DNA of 64,000 bases from NCBI RefSeq assembly GCF_937468385.1, contig NZ_CALBWS010000019.1, positions 33,627 through 97,626 on the forward strand, written 5' to 3'. This document shows positions 1 through 8,503 of the stretch, piece by piece. The translations under genes and the position numbers were made by a program. Source of the DNA: Neobacillus rhizosphaerae. GTDB taxonomy: Bacteria; Bacillota; Bacilli; Bacillales; Cytobacillaceae. How positions within the stretch are numbered: position 1 is the stretch's first letter; each line of letters begins with the position of its first letter. The notes beneath the pieces were generated by a model. The model saw nothing but the letters and a program-made list of their open reading frames with translations, was not told the origin of the DNA and did not search any database.

Positions 1-2
1 TT

Positions 3-683
3 GGATACTATAATAGGAAAATTGATGGAGTTTTTGGTTGGAGTACATATTGGGCGCTAAGAAACTTTCAATATGAATTTGGGCTGCCAATTGACGGGTT
101 GGCAGGGGCGACAACTAAAGCAAAACTAGCCAAGGTTAGCAAATATAATGAACAAGTTGTAAAAAAACAAATCAATTCCGGGAAAAAGTTTACCCATTAC
201 GGTGGAGTTGATCAAAGCAAGCAAAGTAAACCTAATAACAAAGCTCCTGCGGCCAAAGCACCAGCCAAACAAGCTGCTTCGAAAGCCGCACCCAAAAAAC
301 CAACAGCTGCAAACACTCCAAATGGATATTCGCAAAATGATATCCGCTTAATGGCGAATGCTGTTCATGGGGAGTCAAGAGGAGAATCGTATACAGGTCA
401 AGTTGCCGTAGCCGCTGTTATTCTGAACCGTGTAAATAGTTCATCGTTTCCTAACACCGTTTCTGGGGTTATTTTTGAACCTGGAGCCTTTACAGCTGTA
501 GCTGATGGGCAGATTTGGCTTACCCCCAATGAATCTTCAAAAAAAGCGGTAGTCGATGCAATCAATGGATGGGACCCAACCGGTGAAGCATTGTACTATT
601 TTAATCCGGATACTGCCACAAGTGGGTGGATATGGGGAAGGCCGCAAATAAAACGAATTGGCAAACATATTTTTTGCAAGTAG
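3..683 (+). CDS. sleB: Spore cortex-lytic enzyme SleB, 5' end outside window
   Basis: The reading frame is open from base 3, so the gene begins left of the window; 226 residues are visible against about 305 in B. subtilis. The first ~40 residues (GYYNRKIDGVFGW, then LPIDGLAGATT) are the end of a peptidoglycan-binding repeat. An Ala/Lys/Pro-rich linker follows. The C-terminal ~110 residues are a cell-wall hydrolase type 2 domain containing AVHGESRGE with its conserved glutamate and ending YYFNPDTATSGW...IWGRPQ. In the family this is a lytic transglycosylase that degrades muramic-lactam-containing spore cortex during germination. A TTG at base 99 is internal to the domain and is not the true start. 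ypeB follows 14 bp downstream, the usual sleB-ypeB operon. Identification is secure; only the N-terminal signal region cannot be seen. Confidence 0.95.
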   Translation, partial: GYYNRKIDGVFGWSTYWALRNFQYEFGLPIDGLAGATTKAKLAKVSKYNEQVVKKQINSGKKFTHYGGVDQSKQSKPNNKAPAAKAPAKQAASKAAPKKPTAANTPNGYSQNDIRLMANAVHGESRGESYTGQVAVAAVILNRVNSSSFPNTVSGVIFEPGAFTAVADGQIWLTPNESSKKAVVDAINGWDPTGEALYYFNPDTATSGWIWGRPQIKRIGKHIFCK

Positions 684-697
684 AGAGGTGAATTGAA

Positions 698-2047
698 ATG
701 ATTAGAGGGATATTAATCGGTGTTCTTGCTTTAGGAATCGCAGGAACAGCCTTTTGGGGTTACCAAGAACATCAGGAAAAAAATGCGGTTCTCTTAAATG
801 CAGAAAACAATTATCAACGAGCGTTTCATAATCTTTCCTATCGGATGGATTTATTACACGATAAAATTGGGACAACATTGGCCATGAATTCCAGACATTC
901 GTTATCTCCATCATTAGTTGAGGTATGGAGACTTACATCGGAGGCACATGGTGATGTTGGGCAGTTGCCATTAACACTATTACCATTTAACAAGACCGAA
1001 GAGTTTTTGGCGAATATCGGAAACTTTAGTTATCGTACAGCTGCCAGGGATTTGGACAAGGAACCGTTATCAAAAAAGGAGTATAGTACATTACAAACAC
1101 TATATAAACAGTCAGGTGATATCCAGAATGAGCTCAGAAATGTTCAACATATGGTTTTGAAAAATAACCTCCGCTGGATGGATGTTGAGCTTGCACTTGC
1201 GTCAGGAAAAGAAGCAACCGACAATACGATAATTGATGGTTTTAAAACAGTTGAAAAGACTGTAACTGGATATGAAGAATCGGACCATGGGCCTACCTTT
1301 ACTAATATGCAGAAAAAAGATGAAAATTTTAAAAAAATAAAAGGAAAAACAATTTCCCGCCAAGAAGCAATCAAGATTGCTAAAAGTTATATGAAGTTCG
1401 ATGGAAATGCTACTGTGAAAGTGACTGAAAATGGCAAAGGCTCCGATTACGGTTTTTATAGTGTTTCCATAAAAAATAAAAACACTGGCCAAGAAGCTAG
1501 CATGGATATAACCAAAAAGGCAGGGCATCCCATTTGGTTTATAAATAACCGGGACGTTAAAAAACAAGTTCTCAGTCTAAATGAAGCTGATAACAAAGCG
1601 GGTGCTTTCCTAAAAGAAACGGGTTTTAAAAATTTAGAGGTATTTGAAAGCACACAATATGATAATATAGGCGTTTTCAATTTTGTCACAAACATTAACG
1701 GCATTAGAATTTATCCTGAAGCAGTAAAAGTGAAAGTCGCACTAGATAAAGGAGATATTATTGGTCTATCTGCAGAAGAGTACTTAAAATCTTTCCATAC
1801 TAGGAAAATAGAAAAACCCGTTATTTCTCTTGAGCAGGCTCGATCGAAGGTAAATCCGAACTTTAAAGTGATGGAGGATCGGCAGGCTTATATTGTCAAT
1901 GATCTAAATGAAGAGGTTCTCTGTTATGAATTTTTAGGAACCGTTGGAAATGACACATACCGAATTTTTATTAACGCCACAAATGGAAAGGAAGAAGAGG
2001 TTGAGAAATTAAAAAATGCTGAGGCCATATATGATGATGTTTTGTGA
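698..2047 (+). CDS. ypeB: Germination protein YpeB
   Basis: This 449-residue protein begins with an N-terminal membrane anchor (ILIGVLALGIAGTAFWGY) and continues into a long, mostly helical exported region with PepSY-like repeats in the C-terminal half. Length matches B. subtilis YpeB (about 450). YpeB is needed for SleB to be incorporated and stable in the dormant spore; the two proteins depend on each other. The ATG at 698 has a GAGAGGTG ribosome binding site just after the sleB stop. Directly after the stop lies a strong hairpin followed by T residues, so the operon ends here. Identification by neighbour and architecture is firm. Confidence 0.93.
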   Translation: MIRGILIGVLALGIAGTAFWGYQEHQEKNAVLLNAENNYQRAFHNLSYRMDLLHDKIGTTLAMNSRHSLSPSLVEVWRLTSEAHGDVGQLPLTLLPFNKTEEFLANIGNFSYRTAARDLDKEPLSKKEYSTLQTLYKQSGDIQNELRNVQHMVLKNNLRWMDVELALASGKEATDNTIIDGFKTVEKTVTGYEESDHGPTFTNMQKKDENFKKIKGKTISRQEAIKIAKSYMKFDGNATVKVTENGKGSDYGFYSVSIKNKNTGQEASMDITKKAGHPIWFINNRDVKKQVLSLNEADNKAGAFLKETGFKNLEVFESTQYDNIGVFNFVTNINGIRIYPEAVKVKVALDKGDIIGLSAEEYLKSFHTRKIEKPVISLEQARSKVNPNFKVMEDRQAYIVNDLNEEVLCYEFLGTVGNDTYRIFINATNGKEEEVEKLKNAEAIYDDVL

Positions 2048-2074
2048 GGAAAAGCGACTGCTTTTCCTTTTCTC
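2048..2074 (+). terminator. Terminator after sleB-ypeB
   Basis: GGAAAAGC and GCTTTTCC form a perfect 8-bp stem around a 4-base loop, followed by TTTTCTC. It starts at the base after the ypeB stop codon. Confidence 0.8.
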
Positions 2075-2161
2075 ATATTCCGTTCATCCACACTTCTTCC
2101 TTGGAATAAAAAAAATCACTGGCCCCAATAATAAGAATATATTAATGCTGGAGTGATTGTA

Positions 2162-2341
2162 ATGAAAAGAGTTGAAACGGTTCTACTGAAGGTTGTTATC
2201 ATTCAATTTGTTTTTCTACTTTTATCTCAGTTCTTTTTTCATCAAATGGATGTTCTACCTCAAATTAAACAATTAACAAAATATGAGGGCGTAAATGAAA
2301 ATACATTTACAGAAATTCTCCAAACCCTTCAAACCAAGTAA
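2162..2341 (+). CDS. ypfB: Small membrane protein YpfB
   Basis: A 59-residue protein with one strongly hydrophobic segment (VVIIQFVFLLLSQFFF, about residues 11-26) and a short polar tail, resembling YpfB (DUF5359) of B. subtilis in size and position upstream of cmk. The ATG at 2162 lies after a GGAGTGAT ribosome binding site; an in-frame ATG nine bases upstream has a poorer site. Function is unknown. The ypfA/motI gene, which sits between ypeB and ypfB in B. subtilis, is absent. An intrinsic terminator follows immediately. Confidence 0.75.
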   Translation: MKRVETVLLKVVIIQFVFLLLSQFFFHQMDVLPQIKQLTKYEGVNENTFTEILQTLQTK

Positions 2342-2342
2342 T

Positions 2343-2370
2343 AAAGCAGCTTTTCCTGCTTTATTTTTTA
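2343..2370 (+). terminator. Terminator after ypfB
   Basis: AAAGCAG and CTGCTTT pair as a 7-bp stem around CTTTTC, followed by ATTTTTTA. It begins right after the ypfB stop codon. Confidence 0.75.
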
Positions 2371-2470
2371 TTGTTTTAATAAGTGAAAAATAAGAAGCAT
2401 TTCTCTTTCTTATGGTAAAATATAAAGAAGACAACATATGAGACAATCATGATTTGTTATAGGAGGATTT

Positions 2471-3151
2471 ATGAAAAAGAAATTATCAATCGCAATTGAC
2501 GGCCCTGCTGCAGCCGGAAAGAGTACAGTAGCAAAAATTGTGGCAGAAAAGCTATCTTACATTTATATCGATACTGGTGCAATGTACCGGGCATTAACAT
2601 ACAAAGCAATTGTTAACCGTATAAATCTTGAAGAAGAGGCTCCTTTATTAGATACACTCTTATCATCAGATATTAAATTGCTGCCATCAGATAAAGGGCA
2701 ATTGGTATATCTTGACAATCAAGATATAACAGATGAAATTCGTTCTGCAGAAGTTACCAATTCTGTGTCATATGTTGCAAAACATCAAGCGGTCCGTGAA
2801 GAAATGGTCAGAAGGCAGCAAGCTTTTGCCATAGGCGGGGGTGTTGTGATGGATGGTCGGGACATTGGAACACATGTATTACCAGGTGCAGAAGTAAAAG
2901 TATTTTTACTTGCTAGTGTCGATGAACGAGCTGTCCGGCGTCATAATGAAAATATTCAAAAAGGATTTTCATCCGATTTGGATAAATTGAAGATGGAAAT
3001 TGCACGTAGAGATAAAATTGACTCAGAGAGAGAAATAGCACCCTTAAAAAAGGCCGAAGATGCAATTGAAATTAACACAACCTCATTGACCATTCCTAAT
3101 GTTGTTGAAAAAATAATGGTTCTGGTGCAAGAAAGGATTGGATTAGATTGA
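2471..3151 (+). CDS. cmk: Cytidylate kinase
   Basis: The enzyme phosphorylates CMP and dCMP to their diphosphates with ATP. The 226-residue length is normal. The P-loop GPAAAGKST is at residues 11-19, followed by the typical [15 protein letters not shown] segment, and [18 protein letters not shown] marks the nucleotide-binding core, with the lid-like RRHNEN region after it. The ATG at 2471 has an AGGAGG ribosome binding site 6 bases upstream. Its stop codon overlaps the TTG start of the acyltransferase gene, implying translational coupling. The cmk-ypfD order is conserved in Bacillus. Confidence 0.96.
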   Translation: MKKKLSIAIDGPAAAGKSTVAKIVAEKLSYIYIDTGAMYRALTYKAIVNRINLEEEAPLLDTLLSSDIKLLPSDKGQLVYLDNQDITDEIRSAEVTNSVSYVAKHQAVREEMVRRQQAFAIGGGVVMDGRDIGTHVLPGAEVKVFLLASVDERAVRRHNENIQKGFSSDLDKLKMEIARRDKIDSEREIAPLKKAEDAIEINTTSLTIPNVVEKIMVLVQERIGLD

Positions 3152-3729
3152 CGTTTTATGGGTTTGCAAAGTCAGTTGTTTATGGGATTTTTAAACCGTG
3201 GTATCGGGTTAAGGCAATTGGAATAGAAAATTTCCCTAAAGAGGGCGGAGTTCTTCTATGTGCCAATCATATCCATAATTTCGACCCAATCATTGTAGGA
3301 ATCATGGCACCTCGGCCTGTTCACTATATGGCGAAGGAAGAAATTTTTCGCGTACCTGTGTTGGGTGGGATTGTTAGAAAATGTAATGCCTTCCCAGTAA
3401 AAAGAGGATTTGGGGACCGTGAAGCGCTTAGATCGGGATTAAAAATTTTAAAGGATGGTCATGTTTTCGGACTATTTCCAGAGGGAACAAGAAGTAAGAC
3501 TGGGGAGCTGGGAAAAGGACTCTCAGGGGCAGGTTTTTTCGCCCTAAGGTCAGATGCCCTAGTGGTTCCTTGTGCGGTTATCGGTCCATATAAAAGTTTT
3601 GGCAGGTTAAAGGTAGTATACGGACCACCGATAGCAATGGAAGAAATGAGAACAAATAAAGCATCTGCAGAAGAGGTTACTGAATTAATTATGTCAGAAA
3701 TTCATAAACTAATCAAAGAGCATCAATAG
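3148..3729 (+). CDS. plsC: 1-acyl-sn-glycerol-3-phosphate acyltransferase (PlsC family)
   Basis: A 193-residue membrane-associated acyltransferase of phospholipid synthesis, which acylates lysophosphatidic acid to phosphatidic acid. The catalytic NH-x4-D motif is NHIHNFD at residues 40-46 and the substrate-binding block FPEGTRS lies near residue 115; VPCAVIG near residue 150 is the fourth conserved block. The start is TTG at 3148, overlapping the last codon of cmk (ATTGA), so expression is probably coupled. Many Bacillaceae have an acyltransferase between cmk and ypfD. Substrate preference cannot be told from sequence, so the symbol is used in the family sense. Confidence 0.88.
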   Translation: MTFYGFAKSVVYGIFKPWYRVKAIGIENFPKEGGVLLCANHIHNFDPIIVGIMAPRPVHYMAKEEIFRVPVLGGIVRKCNAFPVKRGFGDREALRSGLKILKDGHVFGLFPEGTRSKTGELGKGLSGAGFFALRSDALVVPCAVIGPYKSFGRLKVVYGPPIAMEEMRTNKASAEEVTELIMSEIHKLIKEHQ

Positions 3730-3895
3730 GTTTCTGCTTGACAAAATAGACTATTTGTAAGAAGTTATAAAAAAGAGTCTTTTTTAGAATATTCTTTTCT
3801 TTTTAAAATGGTTTTATATGTGGTGTCTGCTGCGTTGCCTTCACCAAATCATATATAGATTTTTTTAGACGTAAATGGATTAAGGAGGAATACAT

Positions 3896-5035
3896 ATGTC
3901 GGAAGAATTTAATCAAGTAGATGTGAGAAGCTTTGAAATTGGGGACAAAGTAACTGGACAAGTTACTAAAGTAGAAGAGAAGCAGGTGCTTGTGGCGATT
4001 CAAGGTAGTAAACTTGATGGAATTATTCCAATTAGTGAGCTTTCAAGCTTGCATATTGAAAAAGCATCCGATGCTGTTCTCGAAGGTGATGAACTTGAAT
4101 TAGAAGTATTAAAAGTAGAGGAAGAAGCATTAATTCTTTCAAAAAGAAAAGTAGATGCGGAGAAGGCATGGGAAACCTTAGAACAAAAATTTCAAAGTGG
4201 AGAAATTTTTGAAACTGAGATAAAAGACGTTGTTAAAGGCGGCCTTGTTGTTGATCTAGGTGTCCGCGGATTTGTGCCGGCATCTCTTGTTGAAGCCTTC
4301 TTCGTTGAAGATTTCAGCGATTACAAAGACCGTAATCTTACCTTAAAAATAGTTGAACTTGATAAAGAAAAGAACCGCTTAATCCTTTCTCACCGAGCTG
4401 TGGTAGAAGAAGAGAAGGGGAAACAAAAACAAAGTAGACTTGGTTCATTACAAGTAGGCCAAATCATTGATGGTACCGTTCAAAGAATTACTGATTTTGG
4501 CGCATTCGTCGATATTGGCGGTATCGATGGTCTTGTTCATATTTCACAATTATCGTATGAACATGTTGATAAGCCAACTGATGTTGTACAGGAAGGTCAG
4601 CAAGTTCAAGTGAAAGTATTAAATGTTGATCGTGATAATGAAAGAATTTCTTTGTCTATAAAAGAAACACTTCCAGGACCTTGGTCAAATATTTCTGAAA
4701 AAGCTCCAAAAGGAAGTATTTTAACTGGGACAGTAAAAAGATTAGTCTCATACGGTGCTTTTGTAGAGGTTTTTCCTGGTGTTGAAGGACTTGTTCATAT
4801 TTCTCAAATCGCTCATAAGCATATAGGGACACCGCATGAAGTTCTTAAAGAAGGACAAGAAGTGAAAGTAAAGGTTTTAGATGCCAATGAACATGATCAA
4901 CGTCTTTCATTAAGTATTAAAGAACTTCTTGAGAAAGATGATGAGGAAAATCTCGATTATGAGCTTCCTGAGGAATCAAAAGGCTTCCAACTTGGTGAAG
5001 TCATTGGTGACAAATTAAAGAATCTAAGAAAATAA
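3896..5035 (+). CDS. ypfD: S1-repeat RNA-binding protein YpfD (RpsA homologue)
   Basis: A 379-residue protein made of four S1 OB-fold repeats. The last two are clearest: [18 protein letters not shown] followed by [16 protein letters not shown], then a repeat with [18 protein letters not shown]. Length matches B. subtilis YpfD (about 380), which is shorter than six-repeat proteobacterial S1. It binds RNA and may associate with ribosomes, but is not an essential S1 in Bacillus as far as is known. The ATG at 3896 follows a good AAGGAGG site. The 166-bp gap upstream suggests its own promoter, though I could not define one convincingly. Confidence 0.92.
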   Translation: MSEEFNQVDVRSFEIGDKVTGQVTKVEEKQVLVAIQGSKLDGIIPISELSSLHIEKASDAVLEGDELELEVLKVEEEALILSKRKVDAEKAWETLEQKFQSGEIFETEIKDVVKGGLVVDLGVRGFVPASLVEAFFVEDFSDYKDRNLTLKIVELDKEKNRLILSHRAVVEEEKGKQKQSRLGSLQVGQIIDGTVQRITDFGAFVDIGGIDGLVHISQLSYEHVDKPTDVVQEGQQVQVKVLNVDRDNERISLSIKETLPGPWSNISEKAPKGSILTGTVKRLVSYGAFVEVFPGVEGLVHISQIAHKHIGTPHEVLKEGQEVKVKVLDANEHDQRLSLSIKELLEKDDEENLDYELPEESKGFQLGEVIGDKLKNLRK

Positions 5036-5047
5036 TGGTGATTTTAC

Positions 5048-6106
5048 GTGTCTAGATTTGAACGAAAATGGGACCACATTCGCTTTGCTCTTGAAAATAG
5101 GCAAAACCGCTCGACAGTTTTCGACGATGTTAAATTTCTTCACCAGAGCTTACCAAATATCAGTGTGTTCGATGTTCGATTAGATCACTCCATTGGCGGA
5201 CTTTCTTTAAGTTCGCCAATTTTTATCAATGCAATGACAGGCGGCGGCGGTGAAAGAACTTTCCAGATTAACAAAGAACTTGCCATTGTTGCAAAACGTA
5301 CCGGGTTGGCTATGGCTGTAGGCTCGCAAATGTCTGCTTTAAAAGATAAAGGTGAAAGATATACTTACGAAGTAGTCAGAAAGGAAAATCCTGACGGGGT
5401 TATCATCGCTAATTTAGGCAGTGAAGCAACATCAGAGAATGCGAAAGCGGCAATCGATATGATTGAAGCTAATGCCCTGCAAATACATTTAAATGTGATT
5501 CAAGAACTGACCATGCCAGAAGGAGACCGTGATTTTACCGGTGTCTTAAAAAGAATTGAATCCATTGTTAAAGTGGTGGACATTCCTGTAATTGTTAAAG
5601 AGGTTGGATTCGGGATGACGAGGGAAACGGTTGATTCTCTTGCAACAGCCGGTGTCACGGCGATTGATATTGGCGGCTCTGGGGGAACAAACTTTGCAGA
5701 AATAGAAAATAAGCGCAGAGAAAAAATATTCACATTTTTTAATCAATGGGGCATTCCTACGCCCATATCAATCATTGAAGCTGCATCCAATTCTAATAAT
5801 ATAACCATTATCGGCTCAGGTGGCTTTTTAACAGGATCTGACATCGCTAAGGGTTTAGCTTTAGGCGCAAATGCAATTGGTATGGCCGGGTATTTCTTGC
5901 GAATACTTATGGAGAAGGGATCGGATGCTTTACAGGAAGAAATCGAAAACCTTCATAAGGAATTAACTATGATTATGACTGCTTTAGGAGCCCGAACTCT
6001 TGCTGATTTACAAAATGTTCCATTAATAATTTCCGGTGAAACATACCATTGGCTTCACCAAAGAGGAATAGATACTAAACAATTTAGCCAGCGTTCCATT
6101 AAGTAA
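5048..6106 (+). CDS. fni: Type 2 isopentenyl-diphosphate delta-isomerase
   Basis: This FMN-dependent enzyme interconverts isopentenyl and dimethylallyl diphosphate, supplying prenyl units for menaquinone and other isoprenoids. The 352-residue TIM-barrel shows [10 protein letters not shown] near residue 60, the substrate-binding [17 protein letters not shown] near 155-170, [10 protein letters not shown], and the phosphate-binding [11 protein letters not shown] segment. The start is GTG at 5048, 12 bp after ypfD, preceded by GGTGAT. B. subtilis has the same gene (ypgA) at this position. Downstream are two hairpins and then an insertion-element relic. Confidence 0.95.
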   Translation: MSRFERKWDHIRFALENRQNRSTVFDDVKFLHQSLPNISVFDVRLDHSIGGLSLSSPIFINAMTGGGGERTFQINKELAIVAKRTGLAMAVGSQMSALKDKGERYTYEVVRKENPDGVIIANLGSEATSENAKAAIDMIEANALQIHLNVIQELTMPEGDRDFTGVLKRIESIVKVVDIPVIVKEVGFGMTRETVDSLATAGVTAIDIGGSGGTNFAEIENKRREKIFTFFNQWGIPTPISIIEAASNSNNITIIGSGGFLTGSDIAKGLALGANAIGMAGYFLRILMEKGSDALQEEIENLHKELTMIMTALGARTLADLQNVPLIISGETYHWLHQRGIDTKQFSQRSIK

Positions 6107-6108
6107 AA

Positions 6109-6173
6109 GCTCTCGCCGTTGAACTGCGAGAGCTTAGATTGTCGAGAAAGGGTATATTTCTCGGCAATTTTTT
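6109..6173 (+). terminator. Two hairpins after fni
   Basis: The first hairpin pairs AGCTCTCGC (6109-6117) with GCGAGAGCT (6125-6133). The second pairs ATTGTCGAGAAA with TTTCTCGGCAAT and is followed by six Ts, a standard intrinsic terminator. A near copy of the first hairpin recurs at 7440-7465. Confidence 0.7.
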
Positions 6174-6200
6174 AATAATGGATTGGCCCTGCTAACTGGC

Positions 6201-6334
6201 CTGTTGATTTCCGCTCTGGGCACTCGCTTTCCGCGGGGAGGTCCGGGAGCCTCCTCGGCTCCCTTGGAGCCTGCGGGGTCTCCCGTGACCTCTCTATCCC
6301 GCAGGAGTCGAGTGCCCTCCGCTCCAATCAACAG
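6201..6334. repeat. GC-rich palindromic element, left copy
   Basis: This 134-bp element is much richer in GC than its surroundings. It begins CTGTTGATT and ends AATCAACAG, so its ends are inverted repeats of each other. Inside are internally complementary blocks such as CGCTTTCCGCGGGGAG, GCCTCCTCGG and CCCGCAGGAGTCGAG. The right copy at 7207-7342 has the same order of blocks on the opposite strand. Together they bracket the transposase relic. It contains no convincing gene. Confidence 0.8.
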
Positions 6335-6343
6335 GGTGGCAAA

Positions 6344-7155
6344 TCAACCGAAAGAATTGCAACACACCTTTTCTAACCTGGCTAAGTGTGTAGCAATCTT
6401 TTTTATATTTTGGCAGGCTGCCGTAAGGAGAGCCTGTTCACTTGCATTCTTTAATCCCCTTAACCGGCAGTAGCGAAGCCCCTGTAGCTCTTTTGAGTCT
6501 GCGAAGCTTCGCTCAATTTTTTCCTTCCTAAATTTATAAAGCAATTTTCCAGATTTAGATAAGTGATTTAACCTTACCATTTCCTGTAATGGCTTTTTAC
6601 CTTGCTTTATTCTATCCTCCTCAATATCCTTGTTTAATTCATCAAAGTATTCACGATTTTCTACTTCAACTTCTTCTCTCGTGTATTTATGCTTATTTGC
6701 ATTTGCCTTTAAATGGGTTGAGTCAGTAAATAAAACACTTCCTCCAACCATTTTATGATTCTTTGCCTGAACAACAATTTCATCAAATATCTCCTGAAAG
6801 ATACCAGTATCTTTAAAACGATGTTGTCGATTCCCACTAATCGTTGAGTGATGTGGGACTGGATCCTTGAATTTCAAACCTAAAAACCAACGATAGGCAA
6901 CATTCATTCGTATTTCTCTTTCTAGTTGTCGCTCAGAACGAATACCGGAAAGATAACCAATAAAGATCATTTTAAACAAAATTAGGGGATCAGATGGGCG
7001 GCCATTATCATCACTATAATAAGGGCGAACTTTTTCAAGAAGAAACGAAAAATCAATATATTAATAATCAAACGAAGGAGGTGATCATCAGGAACTAATT
7101 CATCAATAGACACAAATTCGTCTTCACTTTGGGAAGATTCTCTTGGTTTAAACAT
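6344..7155 (-). pseudogene. IS1182-family transposase, frameshifted and internally deleted
   Basis: Reading on the minus strand, the N-terminal fragment (ATG at 7155, MFKPRESSQSEDEF, then VPDDHLLRLI) goes out of frame near 7055-7066, where one base appears to be lost. The original frame resumes as [19 protein letters not shown] and [16 protein letters not shown], then [20 protein letters not shown]. The first catalytic aspartate ([14 protein letters not shown]) is present. After KKPLQ the sequence jumps to the C-terminal [12 protein letters not shown] block carrying the last glutamate, so roughly 170 residues including the second catalytic aspartate are missing. Intact relatives are about 450-480 residues. 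The element cannot encode an active enzyme. The family call is from memory of IS1182 proteins and is strong. Confidence 0.88.
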
Positions 7156-7206
7156 AGATTTCACCACTTATTTTTTGGGTGTGTGAGGACATTATTGAAT
7201 TTGCAC

Positions 7207-7342
7207 CTGTTGATTGGAGCGGAAGGCGCGAAGACTCCTGCGGGAGTACGGGGCAGGGGAGACCCCACAGGCGCGCCTTAGCGCCGAGGAGGCTCCCCGG
7301 CACGCCCGCGGAAAGCGAAGCGCCTGGAGCGCAAATCAACAG
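7207..7342. repeat. GC-rich palindromic element, right copy
   Basis: This 136-bp element is bounded by CTGTTGATT and AATCAACAG. On the reverse strand it reads CGCTTTCCGCGGG, GCCTCCTCGGCGC, GGGGTCTCCC and CCCGCAGGAGTC in the same order as the left copy, so the two are inverted with respect to each other around the transposase remnant. Coding frames through it are by-products of its GC content. Confidence 0.8.
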
Positions 7343-7412
7343 ACATGTTGCATGAATGATATTATAACAAATTAACGCAGTGAAACATTAAAGTAACATA
7401 AAAAAATAAAGA

Positions 7413-7470
7413 CTGTCGAAGGTTTTTCGACAGCCTGAGTTCTCGCATTTGAACTGCGAGAGCTTTTTGA
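7413..7470 (+). terminator. Two hairpins right of the insertion relic
   Basis: CTGTCGAA and TTCGACAG form an 8-bp stem. A second stem, TCTCGC with GCGAGA, encloses ATTTGAACT and is followed by GCTTTTTG. The second hairpin matches the one after fni at 6111-6135 in 23 of 25 positions and in the same orientation. Confidence 0.55.
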
Positions 7471-7476
7471 TATTAC

Positions 7477-7617
7477 TTATTTTTTGCCATCATTTAATCC
7501 TCGTGCTTCTTCAGGACTTGAAAGCTTGGTTGCATCGGGATAGTGTAATGCTTGATCACGGTCTGACTCCACTCTCCTGCTCGCTTTTAGCTTTTTTTCT
7601 TGGCGGTCTTTACCCAT
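7477..7617 (-). CDS. ypzI: YpzI-like small protein
   Basis: A 46-residue, highly charged protein beginning MGKDRQEKKLKASRRVESDR and ending with SSPEEARGLNDGKK. It matches the small YpzI family found near yphA in Bacillus. The ATG at 7617 has an excellent AGGAGGTG ribosome binding site nine bases upstream on the minus strand. An upstream in-frame extension to 7698 lacks such a site. Function unknown; the high charge and sporulation neighbours make a sporulation or spore role possible but unproven. It is divergent from yphA. Confidence 0.7.
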   Translation of the reverse strand: MGKDRQEKKLKASRRVESDRDQALHYPDATKLSSPEEARGLNDGKK

Positions 7618-7725
7618 TCTTCCACACCTCCTAATAATAAGATGAATCACATTGAAAATATTATTCAAGGAAGTATGAAAATACATAAAGAATACCAATA
7701 ATGTGAATAATAGGAGGTGTGTGAA

Positions 7726-8334
7726 ATGGAAGGGGCAATGTTTTACTGGATTTGTTGGTCGTTTTGGATCTACTTCACATTTATATTAAATAAACAAAAC
7801 CAATACCGTTTTAAACTATCAGCTTTCGTTCTTATTGTGTTAGTAGTATCGAATATCCAATTCATGGCTAGCGGGTTTGAAATCCATGCGAGTGGATTAT
7901 TTTTATTAGCCGTTTCATACATATTTTATAGTCAGGAAAAACTTGGAGCCATCATTTATTATTTTATCTGTTCATTTATAGTATCTATTGCCTATGTTAC
8001 TTTCCATTTGTTCGAGATTTTTGATCCTATTTGGATTATCTTTAAAAAGGAATGGATGATGGGAATATGTTTTGGCTATCTTGCGATTCTCTTGCAAAAA
8101 ACCTTAAAAGGCCGAATGCTGATTATAGTGAGTGGCACCATGCAGGGGGAGTTTTTATATGCCTATATCTTAAATAAGCTTCAATTTCCTTATTCAATTG
8201 GAGCTTTTGCTTACTTAGATGTTTGTTCATTAATTGTGGCTTTGCTGGCAGGATGGAGTTTCTTTGAAAATGCAGGCTCCATTTTCCAAACTCATTTTCA
8301 TTTTTTTGAAAAAGGAAAACAAAAATCATCGTAA
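7726..8334 (+). CDS. yphA: YphA-like integral membrane protein
   Basis: This 202-residue protein is almost entirely membrane-embedded, with about six hydrophobic segments (for example FYWICWSFWIYFTFIL, LSAFVLIVLVV, IIYYFICSFIVSIAYVTF and SLIVALLAGWSFF). Length and position upstream of der match B. subtilis YphA (about 199 residues). The ATG at 7726 has an AGGAGGTG site. No catalytic motif is visible and the function is unknown. A terminator follows, separating it from der. Confidence 0.75.
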   Translation: MEGAMFYWICWSFWIYFTFILNKQNQYRFKLSAFVLIVLVVSNIQFMASGFEIHASGLFLLAVSYIFYSQEKLGAIIYYFICSFIVSIAYVTFHLFEIFDPIWIIFKKEWMMGICFGYLAILLQKTLKGRMLIIVSGTMQGEFLYAYILNKLQFPYSIGAFAYLDVCSLIVALLAGWSFFENAGSIFQTHFHFFEKGKQKSS

Positions 8335-8399
8335 AATCAATTCTTGTTAAGCTTTCAATTGCGAGAAAGGATTATCATTGATAAAATAATAAAGTTAGG

Positions 8400-8427
8400 C
8401 CCTTCTCGATGACAGAAGGGTTTCTTT
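8400..8427 (+). terminator. Terminator after yphA
   Basis: CCCTTCT and AGAAGGG pair around CGATGAC, followed by TTTCTTT. It lies 65 bp after the yphA stop and about 75 bp before der. Confidence 0.7.
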
Positions 8428-8503
8428 ACTTAATAAGAACTATAGGGATTGCTAACATAACAAAAAGTATTTTCAATATATGAAAGAAAGGATGGCGATC
8501 ATA

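Noticed and set aside
6183..6473. A plus-strand open frame of 96 codons over the left GC-rich element.
   Set aside because: It runs through the palindromic element and the antisense of the transposase, has no ribosome binding site, and reflects only the GC content.
7148..7339. A minus-strand frame of 63 codons over the right GC-rich element.
   Set aside because: It lies within the palindrome and has low-complexity translation; the left element has equivalent meaningless frames.
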